Shown here: positions 52,730 through 61,547 of the stretch, piece by piece
How the letters are laid out: each line of letters opens with the position of its first letter
Numbering within the stretch: the first letter of the stretch is position 1
Origin: Aeromicrobium marinum DSM 15272
GTDB taxonomy: Bacteria; Actinomycetota; Actinomycetes; Propionibacteriales; Nocardioidaceae
Direction: 5' to 3'
DNA length: 64,000 nt
NCBI RefSeq assembly: GCF_000160775.2
Contig: NZ_CM001024.1
Span: forward strand, 1,904,119 to 1,968,118
Notes under the pieces: model-generated
Seen by the model: the letters and a program-made list of their open reading frames with translations, nothing else
Told to the model about the DNA's origin: nothing
Database searches by the model: none
Position numbers and translations under genes: made by a program

Positions 52730-53948
52730 GCCTCCCGATCTCCGGGGTGGACGTCCCGAAGTAGCGACTCATCGTGCGCGCCCGCACCCGTGCGCCCCAC
52801 GCCTGCAGCGCCTGCTCACCCCACGCGCTGCGACCCACGATGCGGTAGCGCACGACGTTGAGCAGGTGGGCCAGCGCGAACGCCCACGGCGGCCGCAGCG
52901 GCAGGCCCAGCTCCCGCATGCTCCGCGGACCGAGGAAGACCGTCAGCATGCTCAGCAGGCGCTCCCTCGCATAGTGCCGTCGCAGCCGGGTGAAGGCCGT
53001 GATGTGCAGTGACCCCTGCGCCTCGACGATGGCCTGCGTCAACGCCGGCCCGGCCTCGGTCAGGTCGTCCTGCGCGAGCAGCACGTGGTAGTTGAGGTGG
53101 TGCTGCTCGCGTTCGGTGTCGACCAACCACTGCCCGTCGACCCCCATCAGCCAGCCGACGTACTTCCACAGGTGCATCACGGCCAGTGACTCGTCACGGG
53201 TGATCCGCGCGCCCAGCGATCGGCACCCCACCAGCACCACGCCGCTGAAGAGCCCCAGCGTCGCCGCCTGGTCGGTCTGGTTGATCGGCCGGCCCCACCG
53301 GGCGGCGTCCCACCGGTGGGCGAACCCCTCGTTGACCAGCGCGTGCATGGCCCGGACGTGCACGGTCAGTGCCCATCCCTCCCCGCCACGACGCATCGCA
53401 CCCGGCTGACCGACGGCCACCGCCCACTTCTGCGTCTCCCCCAGCCGCCGCATCGTGGTGTCGCCCACCAGCCCGCCGGTGGCCACCAGCAGGTCCGTCG
53501 GGCCGCCGAAGCGGTAGCCGCCGATCAGGGACAGCTGCAGCAGCACGTCGGCCGCGTTCTGACCGAGCCGCCGGAACACGCGCGCGCCCTCGTCGACGAG
53601 GTCGAGGTCGACCCACGCGGGGGTGGCCTCGACGCGCGTGAAGAACTCGACCAGCGCCGCCGGTGCGTCCTCGACGGTGTCGATGCCGTGGTCGGTCGCC
53701 TGCTTCAGCTGTGCCATCGACACCCGCGCGGGGTCGCCGGCCGGCCGCCGCATCGCCCGGGCCAGCGCCGCCCCGGTCTCGTCGACCTCCATCAGGCCAC
53801 GGCCGAGCCGGGTCATCAGGTCCTCGTCGACCTGCCGGACCCGACCGAGCGGCCGCAGCAAGCGCCCCATGCGGGCGCCCCGCGCCTCGGCGGCCCGGAA
53901 CCGCGTGGGCAGCACGACAGGAGCCTCGGACGGGGTGGTGACGCTCAT
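52719..53948 (-). CDS. MpaB-family oxygenase-like protein (DUF2236)
   Basis: 409-residue protein of the ER-bound oxygenase MpaB/latex-clearing-protein-like family (DUF2236), haem proteins with a His/Arg-rich core. Family segments include LSLIGGYRFGGPTDLLVATG and WKYVGWLMGVDGQWLVDTE. ATG 53948 has GGAGG five bases upstream. It is divergent from a TetR gene with an operator in the shared promoter region. Natural substrate unknown. Confidence 0.82.
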   Translation of the reverse strand: MSVTTPSEAPVVLPTRFRAAEARGARMGRLLRPLGRVRQVDEDLMTRLGRGLMEVDETGAALARAMRRPAGDPARVSMAQLKQATDHGIDTVEDAPAALVEFFTRVEATPAWVDLDLVDEGARVFRRLGQNAADVLLQLSLIGGYRFGGPTDLLVATGGLVGDTTMRRLGETQKWAVAVGQPGAMRRGGEGWALTVHVRAMHALVNEGFAHRWDAARWGRPINQTDQAATLGLFSGVVLVGCRSLGARITRDESLAVMHLWKYVGWLMGVDGQWLVDTEREQHHLNYHVLLAQDDLTEAGPALTQAIVEAQGSLHITAFTRLRRHYARERLLSMLTVFLGPRSMRELGLPLRPPWAFALAHLLNVVRYRIVGRSAWGEQALQAWGARVRARTMSRYFGTSTPEIGRLTV

Positions 53949-53993
53949 GGGGACCTCCGGGTCCGTCGGGGATCGATCGCCCCCAGCCTCACA

Positions 53994-54015
53994 CGAGCGA
54001 TCACTCGCATACAAT
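53994..54015 (+). promoter_or_regulatory. TetR operator and leaderless promoter
   Basis: CGAGCGATCACTCG (53994-54007) is a 14-bp near-perfect palindrome. TACAAT (54010-54015) follows, then seven bases and ATG at 54023. The operator lies in the -35/-10 spacer, consistent with autorepression and with control of the divergent MpaB-like gene. Confidence 0.6.
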
Positions 54016-54022
54016 TCGCGTC

Positions 54023-54634
54023 ATGGTCGCTCCCACTCCGCCCGTCCGCAAGGCTCCGCAGCAGGAACGCTCGCGCCTCATGGTCGAGAAGATCCTGACG
54101 GCCGGCCGCGAGGTGCTGCTGCGCGACGGCTACGACGCCGCCTCCACCAACAAGGTCGCCAAGCAGGCGGGGATCAGCCCCGGCTCGCTCTACCAGTACT
54201 TCGCCGACAAGGACGCGGTCGTCGACGCGGTGGTGGCGAAGTACGCCGACGAGCTGTCCGACCGGGTCGCGGCCTCACTGACCGACCAGCTCGGGGGCCC
54301 CGACGACTCCCTCATCCACGCCACCCTGCACGCGCTGCTCGACGCCCTGGAGGAGAACGAGGCGTTCCTGCGCGTCTTCGTCGACGAGCTGCCGCGCACC
54401 CGCAACCACGAGCGCCTGGCCGGCGTCGAACAGCGGGTCTCGGACCTCATGGCCGCCTACCTCGCCGCCCGGCGGGGCGACGTGCGAGACGTGCCCCCGT
54501 CGCGGGCGGCCTGGATCGTGGTCCGCGCCATCGAGCAGCTCACGGTGCGGTACGTGCTGGACCGACCGCCGATGAGCCGCGACGAGCTGGTGGCCGAGGT
54601 CGACGCCATGGTCACGGCCTACCTGCAGTCCTGA
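54023..54634 (+). CDS. TetR-family regulator
   Basis: 203-residue repressor. The HTH is ASTNKVAKQAGISPGSLYQYF, the classical TetR pattern, near residues 40-60; the C-terminal helical domain resembles AcrR-like regulators. Leaderless by TACAAT plus seven bases. Likely represses itself and the MpaB-like gene. Ligand unknown. Confidence 0.91.
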   Translation: MVAPTPPVRKAPQQERSRLMVEKILTAGREVLLRDGYDAASTNKVAKQAGISPGSLYQYFADKDAVVDAVVAKYADELSDRVAASLTDQLGGPDDSLIHATLHALLDALEENEAFLRVFVDELPRTRNHERLAGVEQRVSDLMAAYLAARRGDVRDVPPSRAAWIVVRAIEQLTVRYVLDRPPMSRDELVAEVDAMVTAYLQS

Positions 54635-54640
54635 CGCCGC

Positions 54641-56077
54641 CTACTGACCCAGCTCGTTGGGGTCGCGCCACCCCCGCTCGAACGGCAGCCGCCAGGCCCG
54701 CGGAGCGATCAGCTGGTGCACCGAGTTGGGGCCCCAGGTCCCGGGCGCGTACGGGCGCACGGGCGACGGGTCGTCCAGCAGCGGCTGCGACACCTCCCAC
54801 AGCCGCTCGATGCCCTCGGCCGTGGTGAACAGGGTGCGCTCGCCCTGCATGGCGTCGTGGATCAGCCGCTCGTACGCCTCGAGCACGTCCCCGGCCCGGT
54901 CGGTCTCCTGCATCGCGAACTGCATCGACAGCTTGTCCAGCCGCATGCCGGGCCCGGGACGCTTGCCGTAGAACGACAGCGACATGCGGGAGGAGTCGGC
55001 GAGGTCGAAGGTGAGGTGGTCCGGTCCCGACAGCCCCACCCCCGACCCGGTCGGGAACATGCTCTTGGGCGGTTCGCGGAAGGCGATCGAGATGATCCGG
55101 GCGCCCTCGGCCATCTGCTTGCCGGTGCGCAGGTAGAACGGGACGCCCGCCCAGCGCCAGTTGTCGATCTCGGCCTTGAGGGCGATGAAGGTCTCGGTCT
55201 CCGACTCCGGGGAGACGCCGTCCTCCTCCCGGTAGCCCTGGTACTGCCCACGGACCACGTCGGCCGGCGTGAGGGGCAGCATCGAGCGGAAGACCTTGTT
55301 CTTCTCCTCACTGATCGCGTCGGAGTCCAGCGCCGTCGGGGGCTCCATGGCCATGAAGGCCAGGATCTGGAACAGGTGCGTCACCACCATGTCCTTGTAG
55401 GCCCCGGTGCCCTCGTAGAAGCCCGACCGACCCGCGACCGAGAGCCGCTCGGGGACGTCGATCTGCACGTGGTCGATGAAGTTGCGGTTCCAGATCGGCT
55501 CGAACAGACCGTTGGCGAACCGGAACGCCAGGATGTTGAGCGCCGCCTCCTTGCCGAGGAAGTGGTCGATGCGGAAGATCTGCTGCTCGTCGAAGACCTG
55601 GTGCAGCTGGGCGTTGAGCGCCCGGGCGCTGGCCAGGTCGACGCCGAACGGCTTCTCCATGATGATCCGGGACCGCTCGACCAGCCCGGCGGCCGCGAGG
55701 GTGTGCACGACGTCGAGCGCGGACCTCGGCGGGACGCTGAGGTAGTGCAGCCGGCCCGGGGATCCGCCGAGATCGCGTTCGAGCTCGGCCGCCCGTGCCG
55801 CCAGCACCTCCGGCCCGGCGGCGACGTTGACGTAGCTGAGCTTGCCGGCGAAGTCGTCCCACGACTCGCTGCGGACGGCCCGCGTCCCGAACTCGCGGCA
55901 CGCGCTGCGGGTGAACTCCCGGAAGGCGTCGTCGTCGAAGTCGTCGAGCGAGACACCGATGATCCGTGAGTCGCCCACGAGACCGGACTGCACCAGGTGC
56001 ATGATCCCCGGCAGCAGCTTGCGGCGGGCCAGGTCGCCGGTGGCCCCGAACAGCACGATGAGATGAGGCTGCTTCAT
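54641..56077 (-). CDS. zwf: Glucose-6-phosphate 1-dehydrogenase
   Basis: 478-residue NADP-dependent first enzyme of the pentose phosphate pathway. Coenzyme motif FGATGDLARRKLLPG, catalytic RIDHFLGKEAALNILAFRFA, and substrate site YYEG-equivalent FYEGTGAYKDMVV. Leaderless from TAGCCT (56089-56084), six bases, ATG. It stands alone here, without tal, tkt or opcA beside it, so it may be a second copy in the genome. Confidence 0.96.
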   Translation of the reverse strand: MKQPHLIVLFGATGDLARRKLLPGIMHLVQSGLVGDSRIIGVSLDDFDDDAFREFTRSACREFGTRAVRSESWDDFAGKLSYVNVAAGPEVLAARAAELERDLGGSPGRLHYLSVPPRSALDVVHTLAAAGLVERSRIIMEKPFGVDLASARALNAQLHQVFDEQQIFRIDHFLGKEAALNILAFRFANGLFEPIWNRNFIDHVQIDVPERLSVAGRSGFYEGTGAYKDMVVTHLFQILAFMAMEPPTALDSDAISEEKNKVFRSMLPLTPADVVRGQYQGYREEDGVSPESETETFIALKAEIDNWRWAGVPFYLRTGKQMAEGARIISIAFREPPKSMFPTGSGVGLSGPDHLTFDLADSSRMSLSFYGKRPGPGMRLDKLSMQFAMQETDRAGDVLEAYERLIHDAMQGERTLFTTAEGIERLWEVSQPLLDDPSPVRPYAPGTWGPNSVHQLIAPRAWRLPFERGWRDPNELGQ

Positions 56078-56120
56078 GCGGTCAGGCTAGACCGCCCAGG
56101 TTGCCGGCACGTGACGTCGA

Positions 56121-56660
56121 TCAGGTCGGACCCACCAGCACCTCGGCGGCCCGTGCTGCCGCCTCGACACCGAGCAGCTGCCGCACGAGCAGGAGTCCGT
56201 CGATCGACGCGATCGTCGCCTCGGCCTCGCTCCGGCGCCGGTCGGCGGACCCCTGCAGGTGGTCGGCCGCCCACTGCACCCAGGCCTCGACGAGGGCGGG
56301 CACGTGGGTGGCGTAGGGCTCCCGCCCGGCCGCGGCGAGGCCGGCCGCCTCGAAGTACACCGCGAACAGCGCGTCGTGGTCGGTCTGCGCCAAGGACGGC
56401 CAGGCCGCCGACAGCAGCATCCGGTGGTCGGGTACGGGTGCACCGACGGCCGCGTCCAGCGCGGCCTGCAGGTCGGCGCCCATCGCCCCCAGGACCGCGC
56501 CCGCCAGGTCCGCCGTGGTCGGGAAGTAGTAGGCGACCACCCGGTCGCTGGTGCCGATCTCCCGGGCCACCCGGCCGTAGGTGAGGCGGTGGAGCCCGTC
56601 GGTGAGCACCGAGGTGACGGCGGCGGTGAGGATCTCGTCCCGCGAGTACTTGTGGCCCAC
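56121..56660 (-). CDS. TetR-family regulator
   Basis: 179-residue repressor. HTH in RLTYGRVAREIGTSDRVVAYYF. The frame is open far upstream as shadow of the hydrolase gene; GTG 56660 is seven bases after TACGAT (56673-56668), which fixes a leaderless start VGHKYSRDEILTA. Divergent from an alpha/beta hydrolase with a perfect operator between them. Ligand unknown. Confidence 0.87.
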   Translation of the reverse strand: MGHKYSRDEILTAAVTSVLTDGLHRLTYGRVAREIGTSDRVVAYYFPTTADLAGAVLGAMGADLQAALDAAVGAPVPDHRMLLSAAWPSLAQTDHDALFAVYFEAAGLAAAGREPYATHVPALVEAWVQWAADHLQGSADRRRSEAEATIASIDGLLLVRQLLGVEAAARAAEVLVGPT

Positions 56661-56690
56661 GGGGTTGATCGTAGAGGACCCTGACGCTAG

Positions 56691-56712
56691 GTTTGTAGTG
56701 ACCACTACAAAC
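56691..56712. promoter_or_regulatory. Perfect palindromic TetR operator
   Basis: GTTTGTAGTG (56691-56700) and CACTACAAAC (56703-56712) are perfect 10-base arms separated by two bases. The site lies between divergent tetR and hydrolase genes and overlaps both promoter regions. This is the clearest operator in the window. Confidence 0.75.
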
Positions 56713-56741
56713 TGTCTCGGGCGCACCCAGGAGGCTCGACC

Positions 56742-57626
56742 ATGACCGCACCCACGCCCGCCGAGGCGTCCCAGCTGTTCCGCGACGCTCCGCTGCGTCA
56801 CCTGCCGGTGTCCGGCGGTGAGGCCGCCTACCGACGGATCGGCCACGGCCCCGACGTGCTGTTCGTGCACGGCTGGCCCGTGAGCAGCGCGACCTTCCGG
56901 CAGCTGCTGCCGCACCTGGCCGACCACGTGACCTGCCACCTCGTCGACCTGCCCGGCGCCGGGTCGAGCCGGTTCCCGGCAGCAGCCGATCTCTCCATCG
57001 GCGGACATGTCACAGCGGTCCGCGAGGTCGTCGACCAGCTCGGGTTCACCAGCTACGCCGCGGTCGGCCACGACAGCGGCGGACTGATCGCCCGGCACGC
57101 CACCACCGGCGATCCCCGACTGCGGGCCCTCGGGCTCGTCGACACCGAGCAGACGGGCCCGCTGTCGCCCCTGTTCCGGGCCTTCCTCGCATCGGGCCGA
57201 CTGCCCGGCGTCGGCGGAGTGCTGCGGCGGCTGTTCGGCGCGCACCGACTGCGCCGCAGCCCCCTGGTGCTCGGCGGGGCGTTCACCGATCCCGCGCTCC
57301 TCGACGGCGAGTTCGACGAGTTCTTCCTCGCGCCGATCCGGGACGACCCGGCCCGACTCGCCGCGGCCGTCGCCGTGCTGCGCAGCTTCGACACCCAGAT
57401 GGTGCGCGACCTCGACCGTCTGCACCGCGACACCACGGTGCCCGTCGCGCTCGTGTGGGGCGAGGACGATCCGTTCTTTCCCGCCTCCCGGGCCCGCGCG
57501 ATGGTCGACACCTTCCCGGACGCCACCCTGCACGTGGTGCCGGGCGCCCGTCTGTTCGCCCACGAGGAGAAGCCTGCGGACGTCGCGGCCGCGCTGCTCC
57601 CGGTGCTGACGGCCGCTGCCGTCTGA
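56742..57626 (+). CDS. Alpha/beta-fold hydrolase (haloalkane-dehalogenase-like)
   Basis: 294-residue hydrolase. The oxyanion loop is VHGWPVSSATF, the nucleophile elbow GHDSGGLIARH (Asp nucleophile), and WGEDDPFFPAS carries a later acid; the His is expected near HEEKPADV. ATG 56742 has AGGAGG seven bases upstream. Probably controlled by the divergent TetR, so it may act on the inducer. Substrate unknown. Confidence 0.87.
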   Translation: MTAPTPAEASQLFRDAPLRHLPVSGGEAAYRRIGHGPDVLFVHGWPVSSATFRQLLPHLADHVTCHLVDLPGAGSSRFPAAADLSIGGHVTAVREVVDQLGFTSYAAVGHDSGGLIARHATTGDPRLRALGLVDTEQTGPLSPLFRAFLASGRLPGVGGVLRRLFGAHRLRRSPLVLGGAFTDPALLDGEFDEFFLAPIRDDPARLAAAVAVLRSFDTQMVRDLDRLHRDTTVPVALVWGEDDPFFPASRARAMVDTFPDATLHVVPGARLFAHEEKPADVAAALLPVLTAAAV

Positions 57627-57642
57627 CCGGCCCTCCCGGCGC

Positions 57643-57654
57643 TATCGTGCAGCG
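57643..57654 (+). promoter_or_regulatory. benE leaderless promoter
   Basis: TATCGT (57643-57648), GCAGCG, then GTG at 57655. The -35 is inside the end of the hydrolase gene and not convincing. Confidence 0.5.
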
Positions 57655-58848
57655 GTGACCAGCACCGCCGACCCGGCGTCGACCGACGACAGCCGTGCCG
57701 TGCCCGTCACGGCCGGCATCGTCTGCGCGCTGGTCGGCTTCACCAGCTCGTTCGCGATCGTGCTGGCCGGGCTGCAGTCGGTCGGCGCCGACCGCGACCA
57801 GTCCGCGTCGGGACTGCTCGTGGTGTCCCTGCTGTCGGGCGCCGGCATCCTGTGGCTGGCCCTGCGCCACCGCGTGCCGATCACGCTGGCCTGGTCGACG
57901 CCGGGAGCCGCACTGCTGATCACGACCGGCGAGGTCGACGGCGGCTGGCCCGCCGCCGTCGGGGCGTTCGCGGTGACCGGTCTGCTCATCGCGGCGTCCG
58001 GCGTGTGGACCCAGCTGGCGGACCTCGTGCGGCGCATCCCCCCGGTCGTCGCGCAGGCGATGCTGGCCGGGATCCTGCTCCCGCTCTGCACCGCCCCGGT
58101 CCCGGCCCTGCGGGAGGAGCCGTGGGCCGTGGCCCCGGTCCTGCTCACCTGGCTCGCCCTCGTCCGGTTCACCCCGCGCTGGGCGGTCCCTGCGGCCTTC
58201 GTCGCCGCCGCCGTGGTGATCGCGGTGGACCTCGTGTCGAGCGGCGCCACCGTGCCGGTCGGCGATCTCGCCCCGCAGCTCACCTGGACCACCCCGGCAT
58301 GGACGACCCAGGCCCTCGTGGGTCTGGCGATCCCGTTGTTCGTGGTCACGATGGCCTCGCAGAACATCGCCGGGGTGGCGGTCATGCAGTCGTTCGGCTA
58401 CCGCGTCCCGTGGCGCGAGACGATGGCCGTCACCGGACTGGGCACGGTCCTGGGCGCCGGGTCCGGCGGCCACGCGGTGAACCTGTCGGCGATCAGCGCC
58501 GCGCTCGCCGCGGGTCCTGACGCCGGCCCGGACCCGTCCCGCCGCTGGATCGCAGCGGTGTCCGACGGCGTGACCTTCCTGGTGCTCGGGCTGGCGTCGG
58601 CGGCCCTGGCGACGCTCGTCGCGCTCGCTCCGGCCGGAGTGGTCCAGGCGGTGGCGGCGGTCGCCCTGCTCGGTGCCTTCGTCGGAGCACTCGGCGCGGC
58701 CCTGGCAGACCCGCAGACGCGCACGGTCGCCGCCACGACCTTCGTGGTGGCCGGCTCCGGCATCGCGTTCGCCGGGGTCGGGTCGGCGTTCTGGGCGCTG
58801 GTCGTGGGCATCGCGGTCCACCTGGTGCTACGGCCGCGGAGCCGGTGA
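57655..58848 (+). CDS. benE: BenE-family transporter
   Basis: 397-residue membrane protein with about twelve helices, similar to benzoate/H+ symporter BenE. Conserved stretches include AWSTPGAALLITTGEVDGGW and GAGSGGHAVNLSAISAALAAG. Leaderless by TATCGT plus six bases. No benzoate catabolic genes are nearby, so the substrate is uncertain. Confidence 0.88.
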   Translation: MTSTADPASTDDSRAVPVTAGIVCALVGFTSSFAIVLAGLQSVGADRDQSASGLLVVSLLSGAGILWLALRHRVPITLAWSTPGAALLITTGEVDGGWPAAVGAFAVTGLLIAASGVWTQLADLVRRIPPVVAQAMLAGILLPLCTAPVPALREEPWAVAPVLLTWLALVRFTPRWAVPAAFVAAAVVIAVDLVSSGATVPVGDLAPQLTWTTPAWTTQALVGLAIPLFVVTMASQNIAGVAVMQSFGYRVPWRETMAVTGLGTVLGAGSGGHAVNLSAISAALAAGPDAGPDPSRRWIAAVSDGVTFLVLGLASAALATLVALAPAGVVQAVAAVALLGAFVGALGAALADPQTRTVAATTFVVAGSGIAFAGVGSAFWALVVGIAVHLVLRPRSR

Positions 58849-58860
58849 GGACGGCCGCCG

Positions 58861-60852
58861 CTACCAGTGCACGCCGCGCAGCACCGACGCCAGGGTGCGT
58901 TGCCGCCGCGAGGCGGACCGGCCCGCGTCGGCGCCACGCGCGGCGGCCGAGTCGGGAAACAGGTGGTAGGCGCGGTTCAGCACCTGGAAGGCGATGCGCG
59001 GGGCCAACGCGTGTCCCAGCTCGCCGGCGGTCCCGCCCAGGGTGTTGATCTCGTGCGGCTGGTCCCGGATCGCGCGCAGGACCAGGTCCGCCGCCTGCGC
59101 CGAGCTGATCGCCGGGAACGCGTCGTACAGGCGGGTGGGGGCGATCATCGGGGTGCGCACCAGCGGCATGTGGATGGTGGTGAACGTGACGCCACGGTGG
59201 ACCAGCTCGGAGCTGACGACACGCGTCCAGCCGTCGAGCGCGGCCTTCGAGGCGATGTAGGCGCTGAAGCGCGGCGGGTTGGTCTGCACGCCGATCGACG
59301 AGATGTTGACGACGTGCCCGCGCTTGCGGTGGGCCATCCCCGGCGCCAGACCCATGACCAGCCGGATCGCCCCGAAGTAGTTCAGCTGCATCGTGCGCTC
59401 GAAGTCGTGGAACCGGTCGTAGGACAGACGCAGCGACCGACGGATGGATCGACCGGCGTTGTTGACCAGCACGTCGACACCGTCCAGATCGCGCTCCACC
59501 TCCTTGACCATCTCGTCGACCGCCTCGAGGTCGGTGAGGTCGCACGGGTAGGCGACCGCGGTGCCGCCGTCGGACCTGATCTCGTCGACCATGTGCTCCA
59601 GGTCCTCGGCGCTGCGGGCCACGAGCACCACGGTGGCGCCGAGGGTGGCCAGCCGGAACGCCGTGGCCCGCCCGATGCCGGAGGTGGCGCCGGTGATCAT
59701 GATGGTGCGCCCCTGTACGGCCCGCCGGGTCGCCCGGTCGGCGCCGATGGCCGGGTCGAGCCGCTGCTCCCAGTGGTCCCAGAGCGCCCCCGCGTAGGTC
59801 GACAGGGGCGGCGGCGCGATGCCCGAGCCCTCCAGCGCGGCCAGGGTCGCCGTGGCGTCGAAGACCGGTGCCAGGTGCAGGTGGGGCAGCACCTCGGGCG
59901 GGATCCCGAGCCGTCGCAGCAGCGGCCGGCTGAGCGTCGCTCCGAGGTCGGTGCCGACGGTGCGGGCGGCCAGCGGCCCGACGAGCTTCTCGGCGAGTGC
60001 GTCGGTGACCCGGTTGTCCAGCGATGCGGCCACGTGGGGCGCGCCGGCCGCCTGGGCGATGGTGTCGATCAGCTCGAGGTTGGAGTGCGGCTCCGGGTTG
60101 ACCAGGTGGAAGGCCCGGCCGTCGAGGCCCGGCCGGTGCGCGAGCTCGTCCATCGCCCGTGCCACGTAGTCGACGGGCACCACGTTGGTCCGTCCGAGGC
60201 CGGGAGCGGCGAGCGGCCACCAGGTCGGCAGGGCCGACCGCAGCGCCTTGACCAGCGGGAAGAAGTAGTACGGCCCGTCGACCTTGTCGATCTCGCCGGT
60301 CCGCGAGTCGCCGACCACCACGGCCGGTCGGTAGACCCGCCACGGGACGGCGGTGGAGGCGCGGACCAACGCCTCCGAGCCGTGCTTGGTCCGGTGGTAG
60401 TCCGACGGGAAGCCCTGCCCCTCGTCGAACATCTCCTCGGTGAAGACACCGGAGAAGTCGCCGGCGACGGCGATCGATGACACGTGGTGGAAGGTCCCCG
60501 CCCCGACGGCCTCCGCGAGCTCGAGCGCGTGCCGGGTGCCGTCGAGGTTCAGCAGGTCGTTCTCGGCGGCGCCGGCCGTCATGTCGTAGGACGCCGCCAG
60601 GTGGAAGACGTGGTCGATGCTCCCGGCGTGCTCGGCGATCCACCCCGGGTCGACGCCCAGCCCCGGCCGGGTCAGCTCGCCGCTGACCGGGACGACACGC
60701 GGCGACCGCCCCCACCCGTGGGCGTGACGCTCCAGCCGCGCCACCGAGCCGGGGCGCACGAGGACGTGGATGTCGCCCTCACGCCGTGACACGAGCTCGG
60801 CGACGAGTCGGCGTCCGATGAATCCGGTGGCGCCGGTGACGAAGTAGGCCAT
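58861..60852 (-). CDS. Two-domain SDR reductase (fatty acyl-CoA reductase-like plus classical SDR)
   Basis: 663-residue fusion. Residues 1-370 are an extended SDR with VTGATGFIGRRLVAELV and YHRTKHG, like NAD-dependent epimerase/acyl-CoA reductases. From about 385 a classical SDR with ITGATSGIGRATAFRLA, NNAG and YIASKAALDG follows. The layout recalls mycobacterial AcrA1 (Rv3391). Predicted role is reduction of a long-chain acyl or carbonyl compound, perhaps wax ester or lipid. ATG 60852 follows an AGGGA ribosome site. Convergent with benE. Confidence 0.85.
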   Translation of the reverse strand: MAYFVTGATGFIGRRLVAELVSRREGDIHVLVRPGSVARLERHAHGWGRSPRVVPVSGELTRPGLGVDPGWIAEHAGSIDHVFHLAASYDMTAGAAENDLLNLDGTRHALELAEAVGAGTFHHVSSIAVAGDFSGVFTEEMFDEGQGFPSDYHRTKHGSEALVRASTAVPWRVYRPAVVVGDSRTGEIDKVDGPYYFFPLVKALRSALPTWWPLAAPGLGRTNVVPVDYVARAMDELAHRPGLDGRAFHLVNPEPHSNLELIDTIAQAAGAPHVAASLDNRVTDALAEKLVGPLAARTVGTDLGATLSRPLLRRLGIPPEVLPHLHLAPVFDATATLAALEGSGIAPPPLSTYAGALWDHWEQRLDPAIGADRATRRAVQGRTIMITGATSGIGRATAFRLATLGATVVLVARSAEDLEHMVDEIRSDGGTAVAYPCDLTDLEAVDEMVKEVERDLDGVDVLVNNAGRSIRRSLRLSYDRFHDFERTMQLNYFGAIRLVMGLAPGMAHRKRGHVVNISSIGVQTNPPRFSAYIASKAALDGWTRVVSSELVHRGVTFTTIHMPLVRTPMIAPTRLYDAFPAISSAQAADLVLRAIRDQPHEINTLGGTAGELGHALAPRIAFQVLNRAYHLFPDSAAARGADAGRSASRRQRTLASVLRGVHW

Positions 60853-60877
60853 GAGGCGGTTCCCTTGGTCGAGAGGT

Positions 60878-60934
60878 GCCACCCTACCCGCGACGGATCG
60901 TCGAGGTACAGGCCATGGGACATTCGCCGATGTC
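60878..60934. promoter_or_regulatory. SDR promoter region with inverted repeat
   Basis: On the minus strand TAGGGT is the -10 candidate for the SDR gene (60889-60884), with a leader of about 25 bases. GACAT/ATGTC (60919-60923 and 60930-60934) form a small inverted repeat upstream that could be an operator. Confidence 0.4.
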
Positions 60935-60954
60935 ACGTCTCGGGCGGACCCGCG

Positions 60955-61293
60955 TCAGTCCGTCCCCGGATGCTCCCCGAGCTCACCGGCGTCGGTGCCG
61001 GCGCCGAAGCGGTGGCCCGACAGCACGGCGGCGCGAGCGATCGCGATGCCGCCGACGGCCGACGTGGCCAGCTGCAGGCCGATGGCGATGACCACCTTCA
61101 CCGCCGTCGACGGCGACGGGTCGAGCAGCGCCGACCCGGCCACCACGAACGCGACGCCCAGCCCGGCGGCGGTGGCCACCGAGGACGCGCGGGTGTAGGC
61201 GTCGGGCAGCCGGACGACGCCGATGCCGGCGGCGACGAAGATCGTCGCGCCGAGCACGACCCAGACCTGCCCCAGGACCTCCCACCACGTCAT
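60955..61293 (-). CDS. mnhG: Mrp-type cation antiporter subunit G
   Basis: 112-residue membrane subunit with three helices, starting MTWWEVLGQVWVVLGATIFV. The family motif GIGVVRLPDAYTRASSVATA is present. The ATG at 61293 overlaps the mnhF stop (ATGA). Last gene of the Mrp/Mnh operon. Works in the complex that exchanges Na+ or other cations for protons. Confidence 0.92.
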   Translation of the reverse strand: MTWWEVLGQVWVVLGATIFVAAGIGVVRLPDAYTRASSVATAAGLGVAFVVAGSALLDPSPSTAVKVVIAIGLQLATSAVGGIAIARAAVLSGHRFGAGTDAGELGEHPGTD

Positions 61294-61547
61294 CGGTGCC
61301 CCCTGGTCAGCAGCCGGGCCAGGGACACGGCGGCGAGGAACGCGACGAGCGTCGCCACGAGCACGAGGTCGAAGGTGCCGGCGCTCGCGGTCCGGGTGCC
61401 GATGAGCGCGATCAGCGCGACGACGGCGAAGGTCAGCAGGTCCGTGCCCACGGCACGGTCGGCCGGAGTGGGCCCGACCGCAATGCGCCACACGGCCAGG
61501 GCGACCGCGATGCCGCACCCGGCGATGGCGACGTCCAGGGCGATCAT
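61290..61547 (-). CDS. mnhF: Mrp-type cation antiporter subunit F
   Basis: 85-residue subunit with about three helices, MIALDVAIAGCGIAVALAVW; the motif GPTPADRAVGTDLL is typical for MrpF. ATG 61547 overlaps the mnhE stop by four bases. Smallest subunit of the antiporter complex. Confidence 0.91.
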   Translation of the reverse strand: MIALDVAIAGCGIAVALAVWRIAVGPTPADRAVGTDLLTFAVVALIALIGTRTASAGTFDLVLVATLVAFLAAVSLARLLTRGHR

